Shown here: in pieces, positions 27,644 through 36,648 of the stretch
Layout: every line of letters starts with the position of its first letter
How positions within the stretch are numbered: position 1 is the stretch's first letter
From: JAZOXB01 sp040096185
Lineage (GTDB): Bacteria > Bacillota > Clostridia > Oscillospirales > Oscillospiraceae
DNA: 64,000 bases
Reading direction: 5' to 3'
Assembly: GCF_040096185.1 (NCBI RefSeq)
Contig: NZ_JBBMFF010000248.1
Coordinates: 1 to 64,000 of the forward strand
Translations under genes and position numbers: made by a program
Notes under the pieces: generated by a model
Databases searched by the model: none
Seen by the model: only the letters and a program-made list of their open reading frames with translations
What the model was told of the DNA's origin: nothing

Positions 27644-28316
27644 GCTGGAAAAGGCGTTGGGCTACAAGTTCCGCGATCCGGAGCTTCTGCGCATGGCGCT
27701 GACCCACACCTCCTGTGCAAACGAGATCTATCAGGACCCACTGCGCAGCTATGAGCGGCTGGAATTCCTTGGGGATTCCATTGTCGGCTTCGTGACGGCG
27801 GAGTATCTGTACCGGACTTTTCCCAAAAAGCTCGAAGGCGATCTGACGCGCATCCGCGCGGAGCTCGTCTGCGAAAAGAGCCTTGCCGCCGTGGCGGAGC
27901 GTCTCTCGCTCGGCGAGCATCTGCTGCTCGGAAACGGCGAGGATCAAAGCGGCGGCCGCCGCCGCCCGAGCATCCTCTGCGATGTTATGGAGGCCGTTGT
28001 GGCTGCCAGCTATCTGGACGGCGGCTTTGCCGTGGCCAGCGACATCGTGACGCGGCTCATCCTGCCGCAGCTCGCCGAGGCGGAAAAGACCCACGATTAT
28101 AAGACGGAGCTGCAGGAGCTCGTGCAGCGCAAAAAATCGCAGCAGCTGAGCTATGAGCTCATCTCGGAGACTGGCCCGGACCACTGCAAGGAATTTAACG
28201 TTCATGTCCTGCTCAACGGCAGGGAGGTCGGTACCGGCTCCGGCACGAGCAAAAAGCGCGCCGAGCAGGCAGCGGCGGCGCAGGCCATTGTGCGGCTCTT
28301 CCCGGAACAGAAATAA
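27633..28316 (+). CDS. rnc: Ribonuclease III
   Basis: RNase III cuts double-stranded RNA, including rRNA precursors. The 227-aa protein has the catalytic signature ERLEFLGDSIVGF near residues 41-53, the second acidic cluster DVMEAVVAASYLDGG, and a C-terminal double-stranded RNA-binding domain (YKTELQELVQRK ... GTSKKRAEQAAAAQAI). It overlaps plsX by 11 nt and is followed at once by a terminator, so it ends the transcript. Confidence 0.97.
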   Translation: MLNKLEKALGYKFRDPELLRMALTHTSCANEIYQDPLRSYERLEFLGDSIVGFVTAEYLYRTFPKKLEGDLTRIRAELVCEKSLAAVAERLSLGEHLLLGNGEDQSGGRRRPSILCDVMEAVVAASYLDGGFAVASDIVTRLILPQLAEAEKTHDYKTELQELVQRKKSQQLSYELISETGPDHCKEFNVHVLLNGREVGTGSGTSKKRAEQAAAAQAIVRLFPEQK

Positions 28317-28320
28317 AACG

Positions 28321-28360
28321 ATTGGGACCACCGGCGGCAGCCGATGGTCCCAATTCTGTT
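28321..28360. terminator. Bidirectional terminator between rnc and the peptide transporter
   Basis: ATTGGGACCA pairs exactly with TGGTCCCAAT around a 14-nt loop, followed by TCTGTTTT. It lies between two convergent transcripts and can serve both. Confidence 0.75.
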
Positions 28361-29242
28361 TTATAGCGTGCGTTCGCGGGTCGAGCGGCGCATGGCGTTG
28401 GCCAGCTCCGTGATGCACAGCAGCGTTGCCACAAGGAACACACCGGGGATGACGATGATCCACCATGCGTCCGTGAGCAGAGCCTTTTCGGACAGGGAAA
28501 GCATGCTGCCCCACGAGACGACCTCGATCGGCAGGCCGATGCCGAGGAAGCTTAGCGTCGATTCCGCCGTGATGGCGCTGCGGATGTTCATAACGACCAT
28601 GAACGAGATGGACGAGAAGAAATTCGGCGCAAGGTGCTGCCGCAGGACGTGGAAGAAGCCGCCGCCCATGCAGCGCGAGGCCAGCACATATTCGCTGCTG
28701 CGCAGCCTGCGCACCTCCGTGCGAACGACCTTGGCGATGCTGGCCCAGCTCGTCAGCCCGATGACGAGCGAGAGCGTGAGCACATTTGCCGTGCCCAGAA
28801 TGGCCTGCAGCAGCACGACGAGCAGCAGGTTCGGCACGCTCAGCAGAATTTCCGTCAGCCGCATCAGGAGACGGTCCAGCCAGTCCGGCGCGCAGCCGCT
28901 GACCGTGCCGAACAGAATGGCGATGGCTGTGGACAGCAGCGTGGATAGAACGCCGATGGTCAGCGAAATGCGCCCGCCGTACCAGATCATGGAGAAAATA
29001 TCGCGGCCCATCGGGTCCGTCCCGAAGAGAAATTCCCGCGACGGCGCTTCATTGCAGTGCGCAAGGTCGAGATAGGTCGGATCGTGCGTCAGGAGCACCT
29101 CGCAGAACAGGCAGCCGAGCACGATGAGCGTCAGAACGGCGGCTGAAAAAATCGGCTTGCCGCGGTACCACGGCGCGCGGCGTACCGGTGCTGCGGGCGA
29201 CTGCGGCCGGACGCCGACCAGACGAAAGCGGTCGTCTGTCAT
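28361..29242 (-). CDS. Peptide ABC transporter permease, OppC/DppC type
   Basis: This is one of two membrane channels of a peptide or nickel/opine-type importer. The 293-aa protein has an N-terminal cytoplasmic tail, a first membrane segment near residues 28-48, and a LFGTDPMGRDIFSMIWYGGRISL segment. The permease loop LGIGLPIEVVSWGSML follows the EAA-like region. I chose ATG 29242, where ATGA overlaps the oppB stop and GGAGGTGA precedes it. It is the last gene of a five-gene operon. Confidence 0.92.
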   Translation of the reverse strand: MTDDRFRLVGVRPQSPAAPVRRAPWYRGKPIFSAAVLTLIVLGCLFCEVLLTHDPTYLDLAHCNEAPSREFLFGTDPMGRDIFSMIWYGGRISLTIGVLSTLLSTAIAILFGTVSGCAPDWLDRLLMRLTEILLSVPNLLLVVLLQAILGTANVLTLSLVIGLTSWASIAKVVRTEVRRLRSSEYVLASRCMGGGFFHVLRQHLAPNFFSSISFMVVMNIRSAITAESTLSFLGIGLPIEVVSWGSMLSLSEKALLTDAWWIIVIPGVFLVATLLCITELANAMRRSTRERTL

Positions 29243-30234
29243 TTTGAAGTCACCTCCCGTTCCGTCGGGCGAAGGCGCGGGTCGAGGCGCGCGTTCATGG
29301 CCTGCGCCAGCAGACTGCATGCGATGACGACCGCGCCGGAGAGCAGGCACAGCACCATCAGCAGGTTGTAGTCCTTGTAGCGCGCGCTCTCATAGGACAG
29401 CGTGCCGAGACCGGGATAGGAGAACACGGCCTCCACGATATAGGTCCCGCCCATCACATGCGGCACGGAGATGGCCATGAGGCTGAGATAGGACGGAAGC
29501 ACATTGCGCAGGCACTGCCGCAGCACGATGTGCGCCCGGCCAATCCCCTCGCTGCGCGCCAGCAGCACATAGTCTGCGCGCAGCTCTTCCACCAGCCGGT
29601 TGCGCACGAGGTAGGCATAGTACCACAGGTGGCTCAGCACGACGACGGACATCGGCAGGATCAGGTGCACGATCCGGTCGCCGACATCGTCCGCGTGGCC
29701 GACGCTGTAGGCCCCGGAGCTCGGCAGCCAGCGCAGCGTGACGGAAAACAGCAGGATCAGCATCAGTGACAGCCAGAATTCCGGGATGCAGCTCGTCACC
29801 GTGCCAAGCTTGCAGAGGATGCGGTCGAGCGGCCGGTCCTCCTTCCATGCGCACAGCGCGCCGAGCAGCAGAGCCAGCACGAACAGCAGCACGAAGCCGA
29901 GCCCGCCGAGCAGCAGGGTGTTGCCAATGCGGTCACCGATCAGCTCCAGCACGTCCATCTTGTATTTATAGGAGATGCCGAAATCGCCGTGCAGCGCGCG
30001 GCTGAACCAGCGTGCGTACTGCGTGGGCAGGGGATCATTCAGGCCGAGCTTGTCCTCAGCCCATTCGCGCTCGGCGGGGGACATTTTTTCCACGCGGTCG
30101 CCGTAGTAGGAGACAAGCGGGTCGCCCGGAGCGAGGCGGGAGATATAGAACGTCAGAACGGAGAGCAGCAGCACGCTCAGCACGAAAATGCCGAGGCGCG
30201 GCAGCAGCCGCAGGAAAAACCGGCGGACCTTCAT
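29239..30234 (-). CDS. Peptide ABC transporter permease, OppB/DppB type
   Basis: This is the second permease of the importer. The 331-aa protein shows the family layout: a membrane segment near the N-terminus (LPRLGIFVLSVLLLSVLTFYISRLAPGDP), a long periplasmic-side loop with LGLNDPLPTQYARWFSRALHGDFGISY, then five more membrane segments, and FSYPGLGTLSYESARYKD near the end. The ATG 30234 overlaps the oppF stop by 4 nt (ATGA) and follows GGAGG. Confidence 0.92.
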   Translation of the reverse strand: MKVRRFFLRLLPRLGIFVLSVLLLSVLTFYISRLAPGDPLVSYYGDRVEKMSPAEREWAEDKLGLNDPLPTQYARWFSRALHGDFGISYKYKMDVLELIGDRIGNTLLLGGLGFVLLFVLALLLGALCAWKEDRPLDRILCKLGTVTSCIPEFWLSLMLILLFSVTLRWLPSSGAYSVGHADDVGDRIVHLILPMSVVVLSHLWYYAYLVRNRLVEELRADYVLLARSEGIGRAHIVLRQCLRNVLPSYLSLMAISVPHVMGGTYIVEAVFSYPGLGTLSYESARYKDYNLLMVLCLLSGAVVIACSLLAQAMNARLDPRLRPTEREVTSK

Positions 30235-31130
30235 ACGGCGCCCCCTCCTTCCAGCAGAACGTAATGCTCCGGCGCGACCTCCGTCCATGTGCCGCCGTCC
30301 GGCAGCGGCCCCTCAAAGACGAGCGGCCTGCGGGCGCGCTCGAGGCGCGGGTCCGGGATGGGGATGGACGAGAGCAGCGCGCGCGTATAGGGGTGCTGCG
30401 GCGCGGCGAACAGCGATGCCGTCGGGGCCAGCTCCACGAGCCTTCCCTGATACAGCACGCCGACGCGGTCACAGAGGAATTCCACGACAGCCAGATCGTG
30501 GGCAATAAACAGGAAGGAGAACCCGTGCTCCTCCTGCAGATGGCGGAACAGATTGATGATCTGTGCCTGAATGGAGACGTCCAGCGAGGCGACCGGCTCA
30601 TCCGCAACGAGCAGCTCCGGCTCCATGGACAGGGCGCGCGCAATGGCGACGCGCTGGCGCTGCCCGCCGGAAAGCTCACCGGGGTATTTGTCCAGATAGC
30701 CCGCGTCCAGACCAACATAGCGCATCTGGAATTCCGCCTCGGCGCGGTAGCTGCCGCGCGGCGGGCGGACATGCTGGATGCGCATCGGCTCTGCAATGAT
30801 ATCGCACACGCGCATGCGCCCGTTCAGGCTCGAGCCGGAGTCCTGAAAGATGATCTGCCGCTCTGCCTGCAGCGTGCGGCGGTTCGCGCGGAAGGCGCGG
30901 CGGTCACAGATGTCGATGCCGCGATAGAGGATCTGCCCGCTCTGCGGCCGCAGCAGATTCATCACGCAGCGCGCGATGGTCGATTTGCCGGAGCCGGATT
31001 CGCCGACGAGACCGAGAACCTCGCCGCGCCGGAGCGTGAACGAGACGTGATCCACAGCGCGGAGCACGGCCCTTCGCCCGAGCGGGAAGGCGTGCGTCAG
31101 ACCGCGCACCTCGAGAAGCGGCTCAGCCAT
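30231..31130 (-). CDS. Peptide ABC transporter ATPase, OppF/DppF type
   Basis: This ATPase energises import. The 299-aa protein has Walker A GESGSGKST, the signature LSGGQRQRVAIARAL, Walker B LLVADEPVASLD, and the C-terminal oligopeptide-transporter extension HPYTRALLSSIPIPDP. Start ATG 31130 lies 8 nt inside the end of oppD, so the two ATPases are translationally coupled. The order of genes on this strand is oppA-oppD-oppF-oppB-oppC. Confidence 0.94.
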   Translation of the reverse strand: MAEPLLEVRGLTHAFPLGRRAVLRAVDHVSFTLRRGEVLGLVGESGSGKSTIARCVMNLLRPQSGQILYRGIDICDRRAFRANRRTLQAERQIIFQDSGSSLNGRMRVCDIIAEPMRIQHVRPPRGSYRAEAEFQMRYVGLDAGYLDKYPGELSGGQRQRVAIARALSMEPELLVADEPVASLDVSIQAQIINLFRHLQEEHGFSFLFIAHDLAVVEFLCDRVGVLYQGRLVELAPTASLFAAPQHPYTRALLSSIPIPDPRLERARRPLVFEGPLPDGGTWTEVAPEHYVLLEGGGAV

Positions 31131-32136
31131 GGCGCTCGCCTCCGATCGGCGGCGTGATGTGCGGGGCCCGGGGGTCGAGCAGCCACGTCGCGGCAAAATG
31201 GGTGTCGGAAATGCGGAACATCGGCGGCTCCTCCTCATAGTCGATGGCAAGGGCATATTCATTGCGGCAGGCGAAGGCATCGCCCTTCGGCGGGTCGATC
31301 AGCGTGGGCGGCATGCCGGGAATGGTATGCAGCCGCGGCTTCCCGCGGGACAGCGCCGGGAGCGACTGCAGCAGGCCCCAGGTGTAGGGGTGGCGCGGAT
31401 CATAGAAAATATCCTCCGCCGTGCCGAGCTCCACGATCTTCCCGGCGTACATGACGGCCACACGATCCGCCACGCGCGCCACAGCGCCGAGGTCGTGCGT
31501 GACGAAAACCGTTGCCGTGCCGAGCTTCTGCTGAATTTCGCGCAGAAGATCGAGAATTTGGGCCTGAATGGTCACATCCAGCGCGGTCGTCGGCTCGTCG
31601 GCAAACAGGATCGACGGGTCGCCCGCCAGCGCAATGGCCAGCACGACGCGCTGGCGCATGCCGCCGGAAAAGTGGTGCGGATACAGGCCACGCCGCTCCT
31701 CCGGCCGGTCGATGCCGACAAGGCGCATCAGCTCGAGCACGCGCTGCTCCAGAGCCGCGCCGCGCAGGCGGGGCGCATGAACATGGACAGCGGCCGCCAG
31801 CTGCGCGCCGACGGTCATGCTGGGGTTCAGCGCAGTCATCGGGTCCTGAAATACCATGGAAAACAATGAGCCGCGAAGCTTCTGCAGCTCGCGTTCCCGC
31901 AGCCGCGTGATATCACGGCCATTTACCGCGATCGTGCCGCTCTTGCGCCGCGCGCTCGGCGGCAGCAGGTGCAGGATGCTCTTACACAGCACGCTTTTGC
32001 CGCAGCCGGATTCGCCCACGATGGCGAGGACCTCACCCGCGCGCAGCGAAAAGCTGACGTCGCGCACGGCCTGGACCTCTCCCGCCGGGGTGAAAAAGCT
32101 GACGGACAGATTTTTTACTTCCAGTAGCTCTGCCAT
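31123..32136 (-). CDS. Peptide ABC transporter ATPase, OppD/DppD type
   Basis: The partner ATPase of 337 aa has Walker A GESGCGKSVL, the signature FSGGMRQRVVLAIAL, Walker B ILFADEPTTALDVTIQ, and the C-terminal region HPYTWGLLQSLP ... IPGMPPTLIDPPKGDAF that in this family often coordinates an iron-sulfur cluster. Only one Cys (ACRNEY) is visible there, so the cluster is doubtful. I chose ATG 32136 (MAELLEVKNLSV), 5 nt after AGGTGA. Confidence 0.94.
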   Translation of the reverse strand: MAELLEVKNLSVSFFTPAGEVQAVRDVSFSLRAGEVLAIVGESGCGKSVLCKSILHLLPPSARRKSGTIAVNGRDITRLRERELQKLRGSLFSMVFQDPMTALNPSMTVGAQLAAAVHVHAPRLRGAALEQRVLELMRLVGIDRPEERRGLYPHHFSGGMRQRVVLAIALAGDPSILFADEPTTALDVTIQAQILDLLREIQQKLGTATVFVTHDLGAVARVADRVAVMYAGKIVELGTAEDIFYDPRHPYTWGLLQSLPALSRGKPRLHTIPGMPPTLIDPPKGDAFACRNEYALAIDYEEEPPMFRISDTHFAATWLLDPRAPHITPPIGGERHG

Positions 32137-32161
32137 AGGATCACCTGTTAAAACGTACATG

Positions 32162-32198
32162 CGGGAGGCCCGGTTCTGCGAGCCTCCCGATGCTTTTT
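32162..32198. terminator. Hairpin between oppA and oppD
   Basis: GGGAGGC and GCCTCCC enclose a 12-nt loop. The T run is on the + side only. On the operon strand it is preceded by A residues and not followed by T, so it more likely protects the 3' end of the oppA message, giving more binding protein than transporter, than stops transcription fully. Confidence 0.5.
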
Positions 32199-32205
32199 TC
32201 CGTTG

Positions 32206-33750
32206 TTATTTCTCGATCGTCCATTCCTGAACATTCCAGAAAATGCCGACGCCGTGGTGGCCGAGTACGGTATCCGCCGCGATGCCCTGCAGACCGTCGA
32301 CAGCGACATAGTTCGCGTCGATGTAGCAGATGAAGGCATAGGCGGGATCGGCGGCCAGAGCCTCCTGGAACTTGGCGTAATACTGGCGGCGCTGCTCCGG
32401 GTCGGAGGTCTCGCGGGCCAGCTTCAGGTAGCTGTCCACGGCGGCATTGGAGTAGCCGGAGTAGTTTGCGCCCTTGTCCGTGCCGAACACCTTATAGGTG
32501 TGGTCGTCGGCGTCGAATGGGCTGCCCCAGCCGATGAGGCAGGCCATCTGTCCGCCCCAGTCCATCTGCGCGGGAATGTCGACCGTGCAGTTGATGCCGA
32601 TATCGCGCAGCTGCTGTGCGGCAGCCTGTGCAATGTCGATGCGGTCCTGCTCACCGGCCATGACGCTGATGACAAAACCGATCTCCTTGCCGTTTCGCTC
32701 GTAGAAGCCGTTTTCGCCCATCGTGCAGCCTGCGTCCTCCAGAATGGTCTTTGCCTTTTCCGGGTCATAGTCGTAGTGCTCTACATTGGAGTCGTTATAA
32801 ATGTTGCGCTGCAGGGGACCGTAGGCGGCCATGCCCTGCCCGAGCAGGACAGAGTCGATGATGGCCTGCCGGTCGATGCCGTAGCAGATGGCGGGAATGA
32901 GGTCACGGTTCTCCGTCCAGTAGTCGTTCCAGAAGTTGAAGAGAATGCCGCGGTAGTCTGCCGTCGTCATGTCATAGCAGGTATAGCCCTCCTTGTCCGT
33001 AAAGTCTTTTGCGTTTTTCGGATCGAGCAGGGCCAGATCGATCTCGCCGGACTTCAGCTGCAGAGCCTGCGCATTGTCATCCGTGACGATCTTGAAGATG
33101 ATGCGGTCGATCTTCGGCGCACCGAGGTAATAATCCTCGTTTTTGACCAACACGATGGACTGCCCGGCGTCCCAGCTCTCCAGCTTATACGGGCCGGTGC
33201 CGACCGGATGGCGGAAGAAGTCCGACTCCTGCATGTCCTTGCCCTGCAGCAGGTGCTGCGGCAGAATGGCCATGGTCATATAGTCAAGAAAGGCCACGTT
33301 CGGTGCGGACAGGCGGAACACGACGGTCTTGTCGTCGGGAACGGTGATCTCCTCCACATCCTCAAAGTTCGGCGCGTTTTCCGAGCCGTTTTCGGGGTCC
33401 ATGATGGCTTCGATCGTGAACTTTACGTCCTCGGCCGTGAACGGCTCGCCGTCATGCCACTTCACGCCGTCGCGCAGGTGGAAGGTGTAGGTGCAGGCGC
33501 TCTCATCGTATTCCCACGATTCAGCCAGACCGGAAACGACCTCGTTGCTGCCGTTGTGGGCGGTCAGACCGCTGAAGAGCAGCACGTTGATCTCGCCGTG
33601 CTCATCCATGGCGGGGTTGATGCGGGTGTAGTCGCCGCTGCCGTAGACGAGCGTCGTGCCTTCGTCTTCGGTCACTGCCGGGGTTTTGCTGCATGCGGCC
33701 AGCGCCAGAACGGCGCTCAGCACCAGCAGCAGTGCAAGAATTCGTTTCAT
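32206..33750 (-). CDS. Peptide-binding lipoprotein, SBP family 5 (OppA/DppA-like)
   Basis: This is the extracytoplasmic receptor of the importer. The 514-aa protein starts with a lipoprotein signal, MKRILALLLVLSAVLALAAC, with the lipid-acceptor Cys in the LAAC box. The mature part follows the SBP_bac_5 pattern: YTFHLRDGVKWHDGEPFTAEDV, HPVGTGPYKLESWD and the KIDRIIFKIV strand. The exact substrate (peptide, nickel chelate, opine) cannot be told. GGAGG lies 9 nt before ATG 33750. A possible -10 TAAAAT is at 33807-33802 with a poor -35 (TTCCGG), beside the palindrome CCCCCGGGGG at 33834-33843. Confidence 0.93.
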   Translation of the reverse strand: MKRILALLLVLSAVLALAACSKTPAVTEDEGTTLVYGSGDYTRINPAMDEHGEINVLLFSGLTAHNGSNEVVSGLAESWEYDESACTYTFHLRDGVKWHDGEPFTAEDVKFTIEAIMDPENGSENAPNFEDVEEITVPDDKTVVFRLSAPNVAFLDYMTMAILPQHLLQGKDMQESDFFRHPVGTGPYKLESWDAGQSIVLVKNEDYYLGAPKIDRIIFKIVTDDNAQALQLKSGEIDLALLDPKNAKDFTDKEGYTCYDMTTADYRGILFNFWNDYWTENRDLIPAICYGIDRQAIIDSVLLGQGMAAYGPLQRNIYNDSNVEHYDYDPEKAKTILEDAGCTMGENGFYERNGKEIGFVISVMAGEQDRIDIAQAAAQQLRDIGINCTVDIPAQMDWGGQMACLIGWGSPFDADDHTYKVFGTDKGANYSGYSNAAVDSYLKLARETSDPEQRRQYYAKFQEALAADPAYAFICYIDANYVAVDGLQGIAADTVLGHHGVGIFWNVQEWTIEK

Positions 33751-33947
33751 TGGGGGTGGTCCTCCTGTCATTTCGGGCCCTTTCGCCCGTTCTCGTGATG
33801 CATTTTAGCATACGAAATTCGGTTCCGGAAGCTCCCCCGGGGGATATTCGATGCAAAAAGATCGAAAAAAGTTGTGCCGGCTTTGCCTCATGAAAAAGTG
33901 GCCATAGCCGCTTTGCCCTATGTTCGGAAACAAAACCGGACTGGCAT

Positions 33948-35192
33948 CTACTGAATCTGGTCCACACCGGGACGGTCCGCCAGCACCTGGCGCACCTGAC
34001 GCCGCCGCAGAAATACCGTCAGCCAGCACACCGCCATGGTGATCAGACCGCAGACGGTCATGCAGAGGCGGTAATCCAGCACCTCTCCCAGTGCGCCGAT
34101 GGCCAGAGAGAGCGCCGCTCCCGCCGCTGTGCAGAGCATGGACTCATAGGCATTGAGCCGGGCACGCAGCCGGTCGGGGATATAGCGCTGGACTGCCGCC
34201 TGACGGATGGTGGCGCTTTGAATGCCCAGAAAGCCGCAGATCGCCCGATTCACCAGCATCAGGGGATATGGCAGCCACAGCAGGCAGGTGTCCATCAACT
34301 CATAGGTCTGATATACACCGAACAGAAAGCCAAAGCGCTTTTTCTCCGGGAGAGAGTAGCGGTAGCGGATGGCTCCGCCGATGGTGCGCCCGGCAAATTC
34401 CGCAACGGAGAAAAAGGAATACATGGCGGTAGTGAAGCCCGGCGCCGTGCGGAAAAAGGCGATGAGCAAGGGAGAATAGCCCGAGGCCATGCCGTTGGTA
34501 ACGGACATGTACGCATAGAGCCCGTGCAGGCCGTGCTCCTGCCGCAGATAGGCGGCTGCTTCTCGGACATCCCGCCACCATGTTTTCAGAGACAGCAGCG
34601 GCTCCTGATCCCGGCGGCTTTCCTGCACGCGAATGCGACTTTCCAGGAAGGCCGCCAGCACCGAAAGCGCGGCCTGTATCAGCAGCAGCCGTCCCACGCC
34701 CAGCTTATCGTACAGCACCGCCGCCAGCGGCATCATCAGAACCTTCAAAATGGGATAGAGCATGGCTGAGACGGTGTAGGCCCGCTCTTCCTGCCCCTTC
34801 GGCAACAGCAGGGGATAAAAGCTGTTGTAGGCCAGCTCGTCGAAGGCCCCAAGGCACGACACGAGCAGGGAAAAGGCCAGATAAGCAATATAGGAAAAGG
34901 AACTGTGCAACAGAAACAGTCCTGCCCCGGCGTAGCACACGCCGTTGAGCAGGTCGCCCCACACCAGAAAAGGCTTACGCGGCAGACGATCCATCATGGG
35001 AGCGACGACCAGCGGCAGCAGCACCATCGGGATCAGCTGGATGGCGACCACCAGCGCCGCTGCCAGCGTGCTGCCGGTTTCGTCAAAGACCAGAAACGAT
35101 AGGGCAAACTGACTGATGATGCCGCCTGCTGCGCCCAGTGCTGTGGCGGCAGTAATGCGGGTAAAGTCCCGCGTCCAGAGTGTTTGTTTCAT
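33948..35192 (-). CDS. Major facilitator superfamily transporter
   Basis: The 414-aa protein has about twelve hydrophobic segments and the MFS loop motif DRLPRKPFLVWGD after the second segment. It resembles drug or macrolide exporters of the MFS_3 type (opening TAATALGAAGGIISQFALSFLVFDETGS). Substrate unknown. I chose ATG 35192 (MKQTLWTRD) because GAGGTG lies 6 nt upstream. It is downstream of, and on the same strand as, an XRE-TPR regulator gene, which may control it. Confidence 0.85.
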   Translation of the reverse strand: MKQTLWTRDFTRITAATALGAAGGIISQFALSFLVFDETGSTLAAALVVAIQLIPMVLLPLVVAPMMDRLPRKPFLVWGDLLNGVCYAGAGLFLLHSSFSYIAYLAFSLLVSCLGAFDELAYNSFYPLLLPKGQEERAYTVSAMLYPILKVLMMPLAAVLYDKLGVGRLLLIQAALSVLAAFLESRIRVQESRRDQEPLLSLKTWWRDVREAAAYLRQEHGLHGLYAYMSVTNGMASGYSPLLIAFFRTAPGFTTAMYSFFSVAEFAGRTIGGAIRYRYSLPEKKRFGFLFGVYQTYELMDTCLLWLPYPLMLVNRAICGFLGIQSATIRQAAVQRYIPDRLRARLNAYESMLCTAAGAALSLAIGALGEVLDYRLCMTVCGLITMAVCWLTVFLRRRQVRQVLADRPGVDQIQ

Positions 35193-35245
35193 AGTGTTCA
35201 CCTCGCGGCTATAATTATCGCACAGCTCCTTACAAAAAGAAAGCA

Positions 35246-35278
35246 TGTCATCATGGGAAAATTATTCCCAGAATGACA
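35246..35278. promoter_or_regulatory. Dyad between regulator and MFS genes
   Basis: TGTCAT..TGGGAA and TTCCCA..ATGACA form a near-perfect 33-bp dyad with a 5-bp AT centre (AATTA). It lies 54 bp upstream of the MFS ATG. It is a good candidate operator for the adjacent XRE regulator, though a hairpin role is possible. Confidence 0.45.
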
Positions 35279-35298
35279 CGCTTAGATTGGCAAAAACA

Positions 35299-36414
35299 CT
35301 ATATTATAGGAAACTCCTCCAGCAGGCGGCAAGCTTGGCGGTACTGGCGGTTCGCCTTGTACCATGCCAGCACCCACTGCAGGTGGAACCGGGTGAAGCC
35401 CATGGGGTATGTCTCCTGCAGCTGCCGGAAGCAATCCAACAGCTGAGCGCCGTAGGCGCTGTCGTGAAGGTAATCCGCATGCTCCAGCCGATAGCGTACC
35501 AGCGCCAGCATCTGCCGCTCTGTCTCGCCGGCGGCCAGAGGCTCCGCCTGTTGGACGGCTGCCAATGCCTGCTCCCGGTGCCCTAACTGTTCATGGCAGA
35601 TGGCGAGCTTGTGCAGGTCCAGAAAGCTGGGATGCGGGAGGCTGGAAAAGTAGGGCAGGGCTTTTTCCGGCTGGCCGAGCTGCAGCTGCGTGGCAGCGGT
35701 ATTGTAGCGGAGGGATGCCAGACTGTCCGTGTCGCCAAGAGCCTCTGCCAGATGCTCCGCTACAGAAAAATGGGTCATCATTTCCTCCATGCGGCCCAGA
35801 TCTGAGTAGCAGTTTCCTGTAAGAATACGGCAGGAAAGCATCATATGGGGATAACCTGCGTCTGCCGCCGAGCGGTAGGCGTCTCGCAGCACCTCGATGG
35901 CGGTTGTATACTCCCCCTTTGTGTAGAGGGCTTTCCCGTGGAGCGAGGACAGCAGCGGCAGCGGTTCCAGCCGCGCGGCCTCGTCCCACCGCCCCTGCAG
36001 AGCACGCTGCAGAGCCAGCTGCCGGGTGGAGAGAAACGGCTCCCATTCCTCCGACAGGGGCTGCATTGTATCTGTGTAAAAGGCAGCCAGCAACAGGATG
36101 TCCGCCGCCAGCGGACTGCAGGCAAGTCTCTCCTGCTGGGGCAGTACCAGCTGCTCATAGCAAAGGAAAAAGCCGGGACTGCCGGAAAGCAGGGCGTTCC
36201 AGCAGGGCTTCAGATCCTCCGGCTCCGGTATCCAGACAAGGCCCAGACGACGAAGCAGAAGCTCCGTCACCTCCGGAGAGGGCTCTGCCTTGCCCTGCTC
36301 GATCTTGGACAGGTAAGAGGGAGTACAGATGCCCAGGCACAGGCCGTCCTGACTCCAGTCCCGCCGGAGACGGGCCTGGCGAATCAGCAGCCCGGCGATC
36401 TTGGCGCCCCTCAT
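35299..36414 (-). CDS. XRE-type regulator with TPR repeats
   Basis: The ~371-aa protein has an N-terminal helix-turn-helix (IAGLLIRQARLRRDWSQDGLCLGICTPSYLSKIEQGKAEPS) and then about 300 residues of TPR-like helical pairs (HGKALYTKGEYTTAIEVLRDAY, NTAATQLQLGQPEKALPYF, CHEQLGHREQALAAVQQAE). This is the plan of RRNPP/Rgg-like regulators that bind peptides. I chose ATG 36414 because it overlaps the stop of a well-started small ORF as ATGA. ATG 36438 is possible but has no ribosome site. It likely regulates the MFS gene downstream. Confidence 0.82.
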   Translation of the reverse strand: MRGAKIAGLLIRQARLRRDWSQDGLCLGICTPSYLSKIEQGKAEPSPEVTELLLRRLGLVWIPEPEDLKPCWNALLSGSPGFFLCYEQLVLPQQERLACSPLAADILLLAAFYTDTMQPLSEEWEPFLSTRQLALQRALQGRWDEAARLEPLPLLSSLHGKALYTKGEYTTAIEVLRDAYRSAADAGYPHMMLSCRILTGNCYSDLGRMEEMMTHFSVAEHLAEALGDTDSLASLRYNTAATQLQLGQPEKALPYFSSLPHPSFLDLHKLAICHEQLGHREQALAAVQQAEPLAAGETERQMLALVRYRLEHADYLHDSAYGAQLLDCFRQLQETYPMGFTRFHLQWVLAWYKANRQYRQACRLLEEFPII

Positions 36415-36515
36415 CCGATGAGACCCCGCAGAATGCATGCAGTCGAATGGAGGGCAAAGAGTCTGTGGCCGATGTTGGCAGCAGGCCCCGCCTGCTGGAT
36501 TGTTTCTTTGTTCAT
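36411..36515 (-). CDS. 34-aa leader ORF coupled to the regulator
   Basis: The small ORF starts at ATG 36515 with a consensus GGAGGA 6 nt upstream and encodes 34 residues (MNKETIQQAGPAANIGHRLF..., ending ACILRGLIG). Its TGA overlaps the ATG of the XRE-TPR gene, so the regulator is probably translated by coupling. The product is basic with a moderately hydrophobic second half, and shows no clear signal peptide. It could be a signalling or leader peptide; function unknown. Confidence 0.55.
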   Translation of the reverse strand: MNKETIQQAGPAANIGHRLFALHSTACILRGLIG

Positions 36516-36648
36516 TTTGCTTCCTCCGAAAATCAAATTGCGGATCGTCTCGACCGGAACACCGCTTAGCCCCTCCCGCGTCATACTTCTGGGCTTCTGC
36601 ACGCGTAGCCCCGTACTCCGGAAGGAATACGGGGCCAATACGGTCCGC

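Noticed and set aside
30012..31157. Forward frame opposite oppB-oppF
   Set aside because: Shadow of ABC transporter genes with intact Walker motifs on the other strand.
32203..33798. A 531-codon forward frame opposite the peptide-binding lipoprotein
   Set aside because: Codon-bias shadow; the reverse strand has a lipoprotein signal and family motifs.
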